Assembly: GCA_013400155.1 (NCBI GenBank)
Contig: VXBM01000008.1
Span: 869,083-933,082 of the forward strand
DNA length: 64,000 nt
From: Helopsaltes ochotensis
Taxonomy: Eukaryota > Chordata > Aves > Passeriformes > Locustellidae
Direction: 5' to 3'
Shown here piece by piece: positions 47,701 through 62,102 of this stretch. The position numbers and the translations under genes are program-made. The notes beneath the pieces are model-generated. The model did no database searches, was not told the DNA's origin, and worked only from the letters and a program-made list of their open reading frames with translations. Position 1 is the first letter of the stretch. The number at the start of each line of letters is the position of its first letter.

Positions 47701-49428
47701 AAAGAAGAAAATAAGAGTAAGAAGAGGAAGACAAAGAAGAAAAGGAAGAAGAATCCTTCTCATTCAAAGAAGCTGCTGCACATCTGTGGGAGTTGGAGAC
47801 CCACAAAAGAGCTGGAACTCTGTAACATCCTTCGGCGCTCATCCCACCAGAAGAAAGCGAGTCCTTGATTACACAGAAGAAAGCTGAGACTAGAACCATA
47901 AAGTGATTTAAATACCTCTGTAGCAGCTTAGGATCCTCAAAACCTTAGCTCTTGCAGTCTTTTTATTGGACCCCAAGCTGTACGTCTACTCTACTAATCT
48001 AGAGGTTCTTCTGCATCTTGGTGGCGCAGCAGGCCACTACAGTCAAGACGTGATTGTGACCAACAGTGTTGGAAGTAGTGACGTGCTTGACATTAAATCT
48101 GGTCACCTTTCCCTTCAAAACCCTAAGTCTGAACAGTAAAGACAGCTACTGCCCAGGGCATGAGAGAAGGCTCAAACAGGGCAGAGAAGTACTCTGGTTC
48201 AAGCAACAGCAGCGAGCCTTGGCAACCCTTCTAGTTGCTTTGCTTAGTCACAGAGGAGTGGCTCTCTGATTTACTTGAGGGGTCCATACAGGGTCTGTCT
48301 TCTTCTCCTTGCTGGAGACACAGGGTACAGTCAGTCACCCAATGCCTTCTCTCCCTCCCTTCCCTTTACACTTCACTGGAGCTGCTGTGCTAAGTGTCCC
48401 AGTACTGACGCTGCCTCCCTGTACCTCCAGCACAATCAACAGCAGCGGGACTGGGCTGCAAGGCAGTGATACAGCAGGGGAGGGAAAAGAGGGGGATTCA
48501 CACAGCTGGTCAAGAGTGGGACCACTGGGAGAGACACTGAGCCAAATGCATCCCTGACCTTTGCCCTTTCCTAATGCATCTGGTCACCACACAGCGTTGC
48601 ATCTCGTTAAAAGGCAGAAGTAGGGCTAGAAAAGCTGCTGTTACTGTCCATCTCCATTTCTTTCTCCATTTCATTATCTACATTCGGTGTCAGGTTGTCT
48701 CACTGCTAGGTGAGACCCTCTACTAAGGAAGTTGCTGCTAGCTTTGTAAAACCAACAGCAGTGGGAATGTAAATCCTCTCCCAGTTTATACCTCTCCCAC
48801 AGGAAGTGATACAATTTGAGGACAGCTAAAACTTTAGATTGGCCTTCTGCTTCTGCAGGGCTGTAAGAAAGACTACTGCAGGTCAAAAACAGAGGATACA
48901 GACCAGTAAGATAAAAATGTGCTAAGCAATGCAAAAGAAGAAAAATTGCTTTCCCAAAACCAGATTGCAGTAATGATTCTGAAGAAATCAAGACTGTGTA
49001 GTAAGCTGTTCAAGAATTGTATTTTGAATGATATTGAAGTGTGGGATAATTATGAGTTGGAAAGCTAGAAGTTCATTCCTCATTTTTCTGAGCTCAGTCA
49101 TTAGAGTAGCTTCATCTTGGCTACTGCTCCAACAGGACTAGAGATTCCCCATGTTGCTTACTTCCCCCACAGCATGCCACCCAGAGAGCAGAGTTACCAT
49201 TTCTCATATGCTGGTATCCAAGAGCATCTACAGCAAGCTACTGAGGTTTTGCAGAGCAATTACGAATGCAAGTCAGGAGGAGGTAGGGAGAAGTAGGAGG
49301 GGAGAGGAGAGAAAGAAGTAATACTTATTGTCATAGAAACATTTCTCCTCTGTATTGTTGCCCAGCACTGACAGATGTGGTTTACCAAAGAGTGGCAGAA
49401 TCCAGCAGCACTGGCACATGTGACCCAG
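44788..49428. other. sequence between two LTR copies, no retroviral genes seen
   Basis: AT-rich with no gag, pol or env motif. A Lys-rich frame at 47635-47868 comes from an A/G-rich tract (GAAGAAAAGGAAGAAG type) and is not credible as a gene. Confidence 0.55.
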
Positions 49429-50015
49429 TGTCTTGGTTTAATCCCAGACAGCAACTAGGCACCATGCAGCTGCTCCCTAAACTCCCCATCTTGCTGCAAC
49501 GGGGAGGAAAACTGGAAAAAGTTAAAATTTGTAGGTTGAAATAAAAACAATTTTATAATTGAAATAAAGTAAAATAATATAATAAATCCTATAATAATAT
49601 CAGTAATAAAAAGGGGCAGGGGGTGAGAGAGAGAGAGAGAAAGAGAGGAGGTAATAAAGCCTAAGAAAAAGAAGTGATGTGCAATATAAATGCTCACCGC
49701 TCAGTGACCAGTGCCCAGCCCACCCCAAGCAGTGATTGCCAGCTTCCAGCCAACTCCCCACCAGCTTATAGATTTTGGTATGGAATATCCCTTTGGCCAG
49801 TTTAGGTCCTGGCCATGCTGCCTCATGGCTTCTTGTGCAGCTCCTTACTGGCAGAGCATGGAAAACAGAAAAGCCTTTGACTTAGGCTAAGCACTACTTT
49901 GGAAAAGTTAAAACATGGATGTGTTATCAACATTATTCTTATACTAAATCCAAAACACAGCACTGTACCGGCTACTCAGGAGAAAATTAACTCTATCCAT
50001 GCCAAAACCAGAACA
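49429..50015 (+). mobile_element. solo LTR (songbird TguLTR5-like), copy 2
   Basis: It begins TGTCTTGGTTTAATCCCAGA, has GTAGGTTGAAATAAAAACAA and TAATTGAAATAAAG, a (GA)n run at 49624-49648, and ends CCAAAACCAGAACA. It is the same family and orientation as copy 1 but clearly diverged from it, so the two look like separate insertions. Confidence 0.85.
49624..49648. repeat. (GA)n run inside LTR copy 2
   Basis: Nearly pure GA dinucleotides with one AA interruption. Confidence 0.9.
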
Positions 50016-53000
50016 GTATCCAGCTGTTATTTCATGATATTTTTGTCATGCCAGGTGCCAGACTTTCTGATACATTGGAGCTAACCATCATCACACTTCC
50101 AGTCCTCTGAGATACATATAGAGACATATTTAGATATATGTATATACACACACATACACACATATATTTACATACAGACAACATTCCCTTATGAACAGAT
50201 CATCCCTATTAGAGTTTGTTGAGCTCATTTAGTCCATGACTTTGGGCTCTAGCTGGGTATCTGCGGTTTTGCTACTATTGCATAGCTTGTATATTGCAAT
50301 CAATAAACTACTTGATCCCAGTACTCCAAGACACTTGCAGCAACTTGGATACTTCACTGTTGATGAAGACAAATGTAGGATATCTGCAGACACCAAAATC
50401 TGCTGTGGGGCTGTTCTACATTCTAATGGTTGATTCTAAGTAATGTATTTTCTGACCTTGAGCTCTGCATTTATTTTTGAAGAAGCTTGAGAATCAGTTT
50501 CAAATTATTGGAGGCATAGCTGTAATCTCCATTTTCTTCCAAGTGCATTGCTTTCAATTCCCATCTGTCCTTTCAGACACTTCCTCTATTAAATGGTCAC
50601 AGAAGATGAATAACAGTAGTGTGAATTCTTCAAAATGGCATTACATGTTATTCTTCTATTTATTAATGTTCTGTGTTTTTTTATTTATGATAACCTTGTG
50701 AACATTAAGGGAAGATGGCATCCACATGGTCTTTACATCCAGCTGAAAAATGAAACAAGTGTATTATTAAAATCCAAGGATAGGAAAAACAATGAAAAGT
50801 AGGAGAAAAGAAAAGAAAGCATGTTTTAGGTGAGAAATTAAAGGAAGACTCTTATTACCGTGTTTTTGGATGAGCTCTTTCTTCGGTTTTCAGGTTTAAA
50901 ATCTAGTTGTATAATTAATGTAATTATCAGATGTTTACGCACTTTGCTTGTAACACCTATTGGATGCTAATGTGTCTTTTCCATTTGATTTCATTCAGTG
51001 GCTTAATGCACACAAAAATTAACGTTGCAAAATTTGTATTGCCTTTACTGGCTCCAAGCACAGTGTATCACAGAGAACTTTGAGATCAAGGGAAGAAGGT
51101 TTTGCTTCTATGTATTTTCTTCATATATTGGAGTGTCCCAGCATTTTCACCATTAGGGTGACACGATCCATGTTGCTTACTTGAAGTATCCTAACAGTAT
51201 GGTAAACTTTCCCTAAATAAGGAGCACATAGTAGTTGATTAAACCATTTTCTACATCACTGCACCTATTATAAAATATTTCAAAGTCTATTACATGTGAA
51301 ACTATGTTCTGTACCACTTTCCTGGCTTCTTTAAAAGAGTTTCAGGTCATGAAATCTGCTTCAGTTCATGATTCCTGGTGCTAATGATTGAAGATAATTT
51401 GTAATATTTTTGCAAGGATTGTGATCCTTCAGGTCACTTCTGGACACAGGTTCACCTCTCCTTTTCTGCAGTACGTACAGGCATTGAGCTGGCTTCAGTT
51501 GTCTCTCCCTCCATTTATCATGGTATTGGCCCCAGGTTCAATTCTCTAAAACCATGGGTCAGACTCCAAATCTCCTGACATCGCTTATGCTGGCCTTTAA
51601 GAAAAAATAATTTCAGGTATCTCCTAATTTCTTTTCTTGCTTCAGAGTTTTCAGCTCATCTGAGTCATATTTTCAAGCTTTTATCTACAAATATAAGTGA
51701 CAAATACTTTTTTTGTTTATTTTTAAATTTTTGTTTGAATGAAAGCTAATAGTCTCATGCAATTGCTTGCTGCTAGCTGTGGCCTTCAGAAAAACAGTGA
51801 ACATCCCAAGAGTCAAAGTAAAATATGAGTACTGCTGAGATAGCCATCAAGATTTCCCTGCTTTTTAAGCACTTTTTAAAATGGGGAAACTGTAAAATCA
51901 TAAAGAACAAGAAAAGGTACTACTAAGTCGTGCAGGGCTTTATGGTGGGAATAAGGTACAGGAACAGAAGCTTTGTGATGAACAGAAGGCACGGAGAAGA
52001 AAATATGTTTCTGCCAAAGCCATCTGTTGTGGATCTCCCCAGGCTCAGCTGTGGATATGGGTGGAGATCTCGGTAAGACGATGGAAGAATTATCTGTTGG
52101 TAGGAGTTTTTAACTGGGAAGTCTGGGAAGTTATGCTACCAGAAATTGTAAAGTCCTGGTATTTTTGGATAAGAAAGTCTGCAGGTTCTGCTCTAAGGTC
52201 ACAATATCAACCAGAGGTGATGCTGCTTTAAACTCAGAATCTTACAGAATTACAAAGGAACTGGCTGTCAAAAATCATCTTTGATCAAGTGATTGCAAAT
52301 CAGTTGAAACAGGTCAGCAACTAAGGTTTTGAATTCAGAATGGCAATTTTTGTGTGCATGTGAAATAAGGTTCATTGGAGTTAAGAGCTCAAAAATCTTA
52401 GTGTGAAGGCTCAGTGAAGTTAAATTAAGTCAGTGTATTATTTAATAGTTTTCTTGTATATTGCAGGCAAAAGGGGAAAATGGTAGGAAAGGAAATTGAC
52501 CCGCCTGGCAAAAATAAGCACCCTCCAAATGTGTTTAAGGGGAAAAAACTGCCTCCAATGGAAAAGGAACTGAAAGTTGGGATAGCTAGGTCTCAAAGGT
52601 CAAAAAATGCAGAGATAAACCAGAAACATTCAAAAGCCATGCTGAGCTGCACCTCATGAAGAAAACGAAAGAAAAAAAATAGCAGGAGATACTATATCTT
52701 GTTAAATAAAAAGAGAACAAGAAGAGCTGCTAACTGACAGATAGAAATGAAAGGTTAATCCCAGGTACGGCCAAACAGCAAATGAATCCCATTCCCAGGA
52801 TCTGGGATAGAGATAGCACTGGGATGTGAATGAGGATGGCAGGGTGATGGAAGTCGTCGCTTCCCGAGGCAAAGCAAACAGAGGGCACGTTCACACAATA
52901 TGCTGCTGTCAGGTGAGAAGCAGCTCTGCTGCTGCTGCTGTGGCTTGGCCAGGTGGAAGGCAGCTGTGAAGTGGGCTCTGCTGGGCTGCACCAGTGTGGA

Positions 53001-54349
53001 GAAGGAAACTTTGCTCTCATGCAGCCCCTGCACCAGTGCTGCCTGGCAGCTTGAGAGTCTCCATCCAATTTTGAGCCATCCTCAGTGAAAACCTGAAGTA
53101 AGGCTGGCTTCACCACCCACTTGGAAATGTGGGAAACTTAGTTCCAGCCCAGGCAAGCAGCAAGTGACACTTCCCCACCCCCAAACTCTTAAGTTAGGCA
53201 GATGGCCTTGAGCAAACAGAAATTTTACTGTAGGGTTTGAACATATTGAAAGGGGAAACCTGAGCAATCTGCTATGGGCAGGGCAAACATTTAAAATAAT
53301 TTGCTGGCACTAATCCTGACTACATCTTCTCCACTGCTGTGTTGGATGAGGTGAGAAGTATTTGCTGGCTGCTGGGTTGATAATTATATTGGGGCAGTGA
53401 GAGGCTTAAGAGAGTTGATGCTGCCCCCATCTATACAAACGAAGGCAGCTGCATATATATATAAAAGCTCAGTAAGTCCGGAGCTGTCAGAGCCCTACAT
53501 GTGTATCTGAAAGGCAACCCAATTGACTCCCACATCTAGCTAAGGAGGCAGTGGAAGTGGGAGCTGGTCCCTTTGAGCTTCTCATTTTTTGGTGGGTGAC
53601 TGTGTCCATTGTCATTGCTCAGCAGTGCTTGTCCTCTCTTCCCTCTCTGTTCTCTAAGTTCCCTGGCTGCAGTTTCATCCTGCTTTCATCGTGGCCTGGC
53701 CTTCAGCCCTGCCTTTCCCAAGCATCTACTCTGTGCCCCAGCATTCTTTCATTTCAGAAAATCTGTATGGATCTAGACAGAGTCCTTGCCAGTACAGGGA
53801 GATTTTCCTGAACACTCTTTTCCTCCAGTAAGAGTCTCTTAAGTTCTTTAAAAGAAATGCCCCAAATACTATTGAACCTGCATGTTTGTTAAACCTATTA
53901 AAGATTTAGTAAAAAAGAAAAAAACAACACAAAGGTAAGATTGGGTGATGGTCCAAACATTACTTCTATCTCTCCTGACACTTCATCTGATCAGTAGCTT
54001 CTTCTCTCCTCAGGAGATGGTGGCAGAGTTCTTGTCCTCTGCTGGTGCCATCTCTGGAGAGAAACTGCTTTGTGCAGAAGAGCAAAAAGAAAAAAGAATG
54101 GAGTGTTTGAGGGAAATAATCACAAATCCTATTTGAACACCAGAGAAGATCTTAGGGAAAGAATATGGAAGATAAAAGCAAATAAAAAGTGGAATGGATC
54201 TCTCTAACCTTAAAGAAAGTATTGAGACTGTGTGTGCTTCACAGGAACTAATATTTGAGTAAGAAATGACAGGGGATTAATTCTGACCTTGTAGAACAGA
54301 GGAGGCTGCTGGATAACAGGAGTGCAGAGCAATAGTTATGTTGCATGTG
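50016..54349. other. intergenic, nothing coding recognised
   Basis: Contains a mixed TA/CA microsatellite at about 50113-50178. A faint minus-strand resemblance to a CR1 tail near 52230-52290 is too weak to call. No exon was recognised. Confidence 0.5.
50113..50178. repeat. (TA)n/(CA)n compound microsatellite
   Basis: ATACATATAGAGACATATT followed by TATATACACACACATACACA and similar units. Confidence 0.85.
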
Positions 54350-54720
54350 AGGGCAGCCTTGGGCCTATTCTGGCTCATTGTTTTCCTTCGTGACCTTGGT
54401 GTAAGAACTAGACATGCACTTACAAAATTTGTCGATGACACAAAGCTGGTATGTACAGCTAATACAGTCCAGAGGAAGACTTGATTATTATGCAGGAAAA
54501 ATTAGATGACCTTGTGGAACAGCAGAACAGAAACAGCATGAAATTTAATAATCCAAAGTGCAAAATCATGCCCTTGAAGACTAATCACCAGAACTTCTGC
54601 TGTAGGAAAGGGGTTCCTGAACTGCAGGAAGGAGAGATGAACAAGCTGATTGACCATAGGACATAAGGTCCTCCATACTATATGGCTATGAAAACAGCTA
54701 AAGATGATGTTCCAACATGT
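54350..54720 (+). mobile_element. CR1 LINE reverse-transcriptase fragment
   Basis: It reads KFVDDTKLVCTANTVQ, with the FVDD form of the polymerase motif retained, then LDDLVEQQNRNSMKFNNPKC and KIMPLKTNHQNF. These correspond to the CR1 W-x-N-x-x-KFN-x-x-KCxVM region. Stops and frame changes show it is inactive. It is older or from a different subfamily than the 15.7 kb copy. Confidence 0.8.
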
Positions 54721-57700
54721 ACCTGATGAGAATATGCAGCAGAATTGTGAAGGAATTAATATCGGGGTAAAAGGTATTGAGCTCAGATCATATGCATTTC
54801 TGCTCATCTGTGTTCAAAAGGTACTTTAAACTGTAATAAATGCTAGAAAATGCAGGTATGTACTAGCAGATAAGGTTAGATGGGGTAGCAGTGATTACCA
54901 TTTCTGTGTTGTGTGCCCTTTATTCTCCTTCCTCCCACCAAGCTTTCATAAAAGGTTTACTGCTCTGAGTTAATGTTTTCCTTATTGAGTTATTCCCATC
55001 CCCCAAGGAATATTTCAGCCAACAGGCAAAGAAGTGAATACCCCTTTCTGCTGATGTATAACTTAATGATGGGGGTGAGAATATGTTTACCTTTATTTCA
55101 TTCGCTAAAACATGGCGACAGTAGGATATTAAGGCAAGACTGTAGAGTCTTCTCATAGTCCTGGGAAATCAGTCCATGCCTGTCAGCTGTATCCTCTTTC
55201 TGCTCAGGATTGAACAGGTTTGAGCAGGGCAGATGGACATGCCAGCAGCACTCACGTTGTGGGGCTGGGTGCTGGCAATGACAGCTCAGGAGCTGGTCCT
55301 TCCACGTGCTGCTCTCTCTCCCAGCCCTACTGCTGGACTTTGTGGTGGCACTCCATATTTACATTAGTGCAAGGAAAGGAGGCTCAAACCCAGCAAAAAG
55401 TTTCCAGTGCAAGTGCACCTCTGGAATTTTCCTCCTCTCTCTTCTGCCTTTCATGTTTTCTGGAATCACTTGGGGTCAGAAAATGGGAAGGAAATTCTTC
55501 AGTGGATTGGCCAAGGGGAGCTTCCAGCAAAGCCCCTTCCAACAGCACCGTAATCTGTGAAAAAATATCTTGCCATATGGAAAGGCTGTTCATTTTTTTC
55601 CCTCTGTGCACAGTTTGGCTTGCCCCACATTAGCAGAGGCTATCTTTAGCATGTCGTTGGTATTTTTTATGAAGAGATATAAAAACTCCCACAGCAGGAG
55701 TCCTCTGGCTCTGAGACTGGGTGATGGAAGGAGGCTATGACAGACTGCTTAGCTGGCCCCACTGTTCAGAACCATCTGCTTGCCAAGATTTCTCAGCTCT
55801 GAAGAGAGAGGCAGACGCTGCCCTTCTCAACGGTGGTATGTCACTGTGAGTATGGAGTACCACTCAGAGAGTAGGAAAGATTCAGATAAAAGGAAATCCA
55901 AACTATTTAAATAGACAAATAGGAGATGTTTTGTATTATTTTCTATTGTAAAATAGTCCCTGTAGTAAATAAGAAAGAAAATATAATAGTTCTTTCTTAC
56001 ATACAATTCAGCAAGGCTCTCTCATAATTCGTTCAGACCCCATTAATGAGTATAAGCAGTTTAAGCATTTTGTTTAATGGCCATATCTGTGCAGTTGCTT
56101 ATGCTGGCCATAATTTCCTTTCCTGTTGCTAGCTTTGCAACAAGTCACAAGAGTTATTTACAGACACCTTAGTTTTATCTAATTTAACAGCTTTGTGTTG
56201 TCAGCAGTTTTGCCATCTCATTGTATTCCCTCTCTTACTGCTCATTAATAAATAGATGGGGCTGGAGAAGAGTGGAATTAATCCCAGCAGTGATCCTCCA
56301 CAGTCCCTGTGGCATCACTCTTACCACCTTTTCATCCCAGTTATCTGCCATTTATCCCCATCCTTTTCTCTTTCTTTTAACCCATGAAAAACCTTATCTC
56401 CTACCCCAGGGCTACTGAGATTCCTTAAAAGCCTTGTGGTGAATGATACTATCAAATGTCTCTGTAAATGCATATCTTGTGATTCTCTTTTAGTCAATAT
56501 TTTGCTACCACTTTGTAACATTTGAAAAGGTTAGAAAAGCACAGTTTATCTCACTGATAAGTATATCAATTTATCTCTTCTGAGCAGTGCTGACTTGCAA
56601 TATATTCATCTTGATTTTTTCTCTCTCTTACACCTGTAGGTGTTTTATAAGTATTTTAAATGATTTTCTCAACTATTTTGCCCATTAATGAATTAAGATT
56701 TTTTTTGGTTTCTGTTTTGAGGGTCAGTCTTAAGAGCTGTTTTAAAGATTGCTACAGTGTTGGCCATTTTCCAGTTACCAGAAGAGTGGCTGTTTTAATG
56801 ATGAATTACATATCTTTAATGATAAATTATGTTTGGCTGAAATTGTGCTCTATTCTTAGGATTTCCTCAGAGTCTCCAATGAATTCCATTTGGTACTAGG
56901 AATTATTGGAACATATATTTCTGACATTCTTACACCAGTGATAATTTTAATATCTTTTACTCATAAGGGCTTTCACACCATTACATGTAACTTCAGAGTA
57001 AAGATTCACTCTCAGCCCTTCTTTTCTGACACTCAAATGAATCATTTACCTTCAGTGCAGACTTTCCTCATCCTGTGATTTAATTCTTTACACTTAGCAG
57101 TCCAGTAAACCTACGCAGCTTTCCATATGTGATTTACTTGCATTGCTTCTTTGTCATCATGCCTTTGACTGGTTATGTGTCTTTTCTGTGGTTCAACTTG
57201 CTCTGTGAGTTGTATCTTGCCTGTCAAATCTTCCATTTTATTTGCTGTGTTTTAACTGAGTATCCTTTCCTGAAAGATGCTTTGGGGATAAAAATTAATC
57301 CTGGAATTTTACCATTTAAATATCCTATACCTTCCCTTGTTTCTTTGTTCTGAACTGTGGAGATCTGCTAAAGCACAGGTTATAAATAGCTTCCACTCTA
57401 AAGTTATGAATAACATTTTATAAAAATAATTATTTCTCTGGAAGAAAAAGACCTGGTTTAAATGCTGATATTTTATCTTAAAATACTGATATTTTGCTCA
57501 AGTTATTGATCTTGAATATGAGTCTATTCACCCAGACTTGTAATTCTATCATCTTCAAGGTAAATATTCATGTAAATCAATCATAATTATTCTCATCTTA
57601 ATTATTGTACTTGGGATCATGGTCTCTGAAACAAATCCAGTAGTTAATGAACTCCATTACATGTAGTATTTCTTCATGCTTAATCATTTTGATTCATGGT

Positions 57701-60700
57701 ATGTGCTGTGTTTAGAGCACTGGATTTGTTTTTTTCAGATCTAGAATTTGTGTGCCAAGAGTCAGTTTCTCCTCCACATTGAATTCTGTTCAGTGGTTTA
57801 GGTAGCACATTTTGATTCTTGTATTTATCTTCCTCTAAACAAACTAATCATCAAACATATTTTGATATTCCCTTATATTAACAGTTTCTTATTCACAGTT
57901 GTTTAATTTCTTCCCAACTTAGTACAGGTTTCTCCATCATCAGTAACCCTCTCCTCCTGTATCTCTGTACCTTTTTGTTATTTACACACCCGCGATGAAT
58001 CTTCCTCCCCTCATCCAAGAAGATGTTATTTTCCATGTCTAATTTATTTTTCAAGGTTACACTGTTATGAGAACTCAAACCCACGAAGGCAAGGAATTTC
58101 CAGCTTCTAAAGTTGTTTTTGTACATATCAGTGGATATGTACAAAAGACATTGACCACCATCTGTCCCAATTAACAGCCTGCCTCCCATAGCCAAGCCTG
58201 TTAAAATACACAACCCCTAGATTTGTATGTGCTTGAATAAGTAATGAGTAAAACTACAAGTGATGTTCATGAGAAATGCCTAGTACTCAGACTTCTGAAA
58301 AACAGACCACTTATATTAGGACTAATCAAGCGTTTTATGGTGAAATAATTTTCTGCTAGAAATAACTCAAGAATTAGGTGCTCACTAGCAATAGAGACAA
58401 GCCAGAATGAAGCATATGTTGTAATCAGATGAAGCAGGTACTTGAACTGGTCATCCTAGCCCTACATGCATTTTTGCTGTTAAAGAGAAAAGGAGTGGGA
58501 TCTAAAATATGTGTCTATGGATGATAATTTTTAAAAACATACAGGCATAAATATTTCTTTTCCCTTTCTTTGTTCAAAAATTTAAATAATGGATTTTATT
58601 TAGTATTGTATTCAATAATGATTTTGCTATATGAATTAAGAATTTAATTAGTATAATTTAAAAAAATTAAAATTGCTTAAAAAGCAATGCCAAAATAATG
58701 TAACATTTACAGTCTAGAATTTTGTATCAAATTCACTACCAGACTGTTCTGGCTCTTTGGAATTGGGGTTTCTTTTACCCCTGTAGGACTAATCCAGGAA
58801 GTGTGGGCTGAGGTACAGCCTGCAGTTCTCCTTCCTAACAATGCAAGTCAGGGTTCCCTTTGGCTGCAGGGAGGTTCGGTGAGACTGGGACTGGGCATCT
58901 TTAGTCTCTGCAGTGACACAGGGTTCAGACATCTCCAGGCACTGCCAGAGTGCAGTGCTCTTCCAAAGTACCTACCAGTGTCTGGCAGCCACCCAGCGTG
59001 TCCCAGCACTGCAGGATCTGAGCTGGTATGGCTTTAGAGGTCTCCTAGCAGGACAGCCAGATGGGGCTCAGGTGTCTGCACCAGGGTGTAAACACGTCCC
59101 TCACTACCCAGGTTGCTCCCACTCTTCTACATTTTTCTCTTTAGGCGGGAGAAATCCAAAGTCCTTTAAGAATTGGAGTTCAATAATGTTACTGCTACTA
59201 CACAATGCTACACCATTTGAAGGTCTTCTTAATCATTTGATAGACTGGTGGAATCATTGAAACCATTCCCTTTTCCCTAGTGTATATATGTATCTTTGGA
59301 TATGAAAACCATACAGATCAAGTCTGAAAAGCCTATTTTTTGTCAGGCATTTTAAGAGATCCTGTGATACTTTCTCTCCTGATACTGCAGAAGCAATTAG
59401 ACTATATTAGGAGATGTAAAATTTGTACCTTTGAGGTCACAACCACGTTTTAAACTATTTTTTTCCTCTCTTTACATGCAAGAGGCAAAATCTAGCTCTA
59501 GCTCAACTGAAAACTAAATGGATCATGACTCTTCCACAGCAGTCCCACCCAGGACACAGCAGGTAGACTGGGTTTTTTAAAACTATCAGTGCCAAATTTG
59601 CTGAAATGGCACCTTGAGCACATGGAAAAGAAAGGAGATCCCAGCATCACAAGTGTCTGCTGCTCTTTCTGAGTGAATAGGGTCTGGGATGGGGTTGAGG
59701 TCTTGGGACAGGGTCTGGACTTGGTCCCTGATCCAAAGTTGCTTGAAATCCCTCCACTGACTCTGACCATGACTGAAAACTGTAAAAAAATCCCCTCTAC
59801 CTTCATTTAGGGACTCATACTCCAACCAGTGTCTGGCTGTAGCAAGAGCTGCCTAGATTTTTCTATGTTATAGGAATAAAACATACCAGATTAAAGTATT
59901 TTCATGCCAGCTTTGTTATCATAAATATCTCTGATGGATATGCTGATTCATTTTTTAATAGGGGATAATACTTCAGATGAGAAAATGATCAAAACACAGA
60001 GCACAGTTAGGTCAAGGTAATTTAACTCTAATCTTGCCTAATTGTTATTGTGATCTGGACAGACAGAACTGAGATAATTAAATCTTGGTCATGAACTATC
60101 CTCTTCTTATTTCATATCGTTCCATGCGCCAAATACAATGCCAGCGATCTTAGCTGACATTTTCTGTGAAAAGACATTTTTAGGCATCATAATGTGTGAA
60201 GGCTGCCAGCAGGGCAGTCTATCACTTCTACCTTACATCAAAGGGATGTGCACTCCCTTGGAGGAAGAAAATAAAGCTAGTATAAAAAACAGGACTTTAG
60301 CAAGGAAGGTTAATGTGGGGACCTTGCAACCTGAAAGATTCTAAGTTCAAATTTGGGAAAAAGACAGCGCAACCAGCACTTTCAGGCTTTCCTCCTTGCC
60401 CTTGAATCAAACAAGACTCTTTGCCTCGTTGCGAAAACTCTGAAAAATACCTTCATCTCTACCTCTCATTAATGTAATTGCATCAGTTTCTCTTTCTGCA
60501 CTCAGAAGAATGTGTCTGTACAACAATTTTGTGATTTCCATGATGCCTAGTGCTGCTTCTCCACTGCTGACTGCACCAGTCCACTTGCCAAAACTGCAAC
60601 TGTAGGATCAAGGTGTGAAGCATAATCAAGTGTAGATGGTATAAAAACCCAGGAAGACATGAAGGATTCAGAGACTTAAGGTGTGTTCCTTAAATAGCTA

Positions 60701-62042
60701 TAGTCTTTGTTTCACAGCTCTATTTTCTGATAGCAAGTAAATTTTGCAATTACAAGTGGGGCGATATCAAATCAGTATGAAACATTCATAACTGTAGCTA
60801 AAATTGGGTGATGTCTCTTCAGCTGACGCATGCTTGAGAGGGATGTCTTTGATGCCAAAGCTTTTTAACAGGGCTGATACTGTCATCGTTGGGTGTGTAG
60901 CTTACTCGGTTTGTCAGTCTCTGCTGGGGCTTTGCCAAGTCCTGGATTTAAATCCCAACTTCTCCTGGTCAAAAAGGCAGATTGTAGCCTGCATTGTCCA
61001 GAATGATAATACTGGTACCAGCTCTCACCTCAGGGAGGCTGCAAGACTAACAAACTGCAAGGAGAAGATGAGCAAATGAGTAGCTGTGCACGCAAGTTTG
61101 TGTGTGAGAAAGAGGGAAAGAGAGAGCACCTGTGTGCTAAGGGGCAGAAAGCATCTGGGCAGTTGGGAAAAGAACACTGTGCACAGTCTTCTGTGCTTTA
61201 CAGATACAAATATAGGGGCATATGTGCTGAAGGGAGAGGGTACCACAAAGGAAGGTCACAGATCCAGTCAGGAAGCTGGCAAGATAAACCATTTGATAAA
61301 CAACTTTATTAAAAAACAGCATCTGAGCTTTGTTCTTCACTGTTGAAGCCATCATTTAGAAAACAAGTGAAAATGAATATGGTGGTCTCACTTTAGTCCC
61401 TCATGGCATTTTACACATCATCCAACAACTATACAGTTTTCACATATTACTGTTTTTAGATAGTCATAGACAGAAAATGTGGATCATAATGATATAATGG
61501 TGAAGACAGAAGTCCACATTGAAGGGTATTAACAGAAAGTGCTGCAATGTAATTTGCCTCTTGCATTTTCCCTGACTGTAACTAATAAAAAAGTCCTCAT
61601 CCCCAGCAGTATCAAATTTACTCAAATTAAAAAGCTGCTTCTCTGTGACAACAGACTATTTTTCTTGTTCCACTTCAAAAAGTGTTAATTATGGAACATC
61701 ATGTTTTACAAATATTTTTTTGTATAAATGCTGCATTAGAGTACTATTATAGTGTTGAGTAAACAACTCTGTGCATTTTGCAATATACTCTCAGAAAAAA
61801 GTTGCATCAGTATTTTATAAGTAGGTCAGTGACAATTCCTTATGTATTTCTTAAATTCACATGGACTATCCAGATTGCAGCATAGAAATACATGGATAAA
61901 ACTACAGTGAATAAAATATTAATGTTTTTCTTTAAAAATAAATAGACCCACATAAGCTGCAGTAAGAGAGGTAATGCTTTTCTGGTGCAGGATTATCTTC
62001 TGCATGCTTTAAGATCTCTACTTGGTTCAGTTTATTACCATA

Positions 62043-62102
62043 TAATTAGTACGAGTGTAATTAATATGAGTGTAATTAATACATGCATAATAAATATGAA
62101 AT
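62043..62102 (+). repeat. 15-bp tandem array with TAATTA cores
   Basis: Four 15-bp units start at 62043, 62058, 62073 and 62088: TAATTAGTACGAGTG, TAATTAATATGAGTG, TAATTAATACATGCA and TAATAAATATGAAAT. The first three carry an exact TAATTA, the core site of many homeodomain proteins. Confidence 0.75.

Noticed and set aside
47635..47868. Lys-rich 77-codon frame
   Set aside because: It comes from an A/G-rich simple tract and has no homology or splice support.
44215..50015. The two plus-strand LTRs as the ends of one provirus
   Set aside because: They are clearly diverged from each other, and the 4.6 kb between them shows no gag, pol or env sequence. Two independent solo LTRs are simpler.
52230..52290. 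Possible minus-strand CR1 tail
   Set aside because: Only a loose resemblance to the terminal octamer and adjacent block; too diverged to support.
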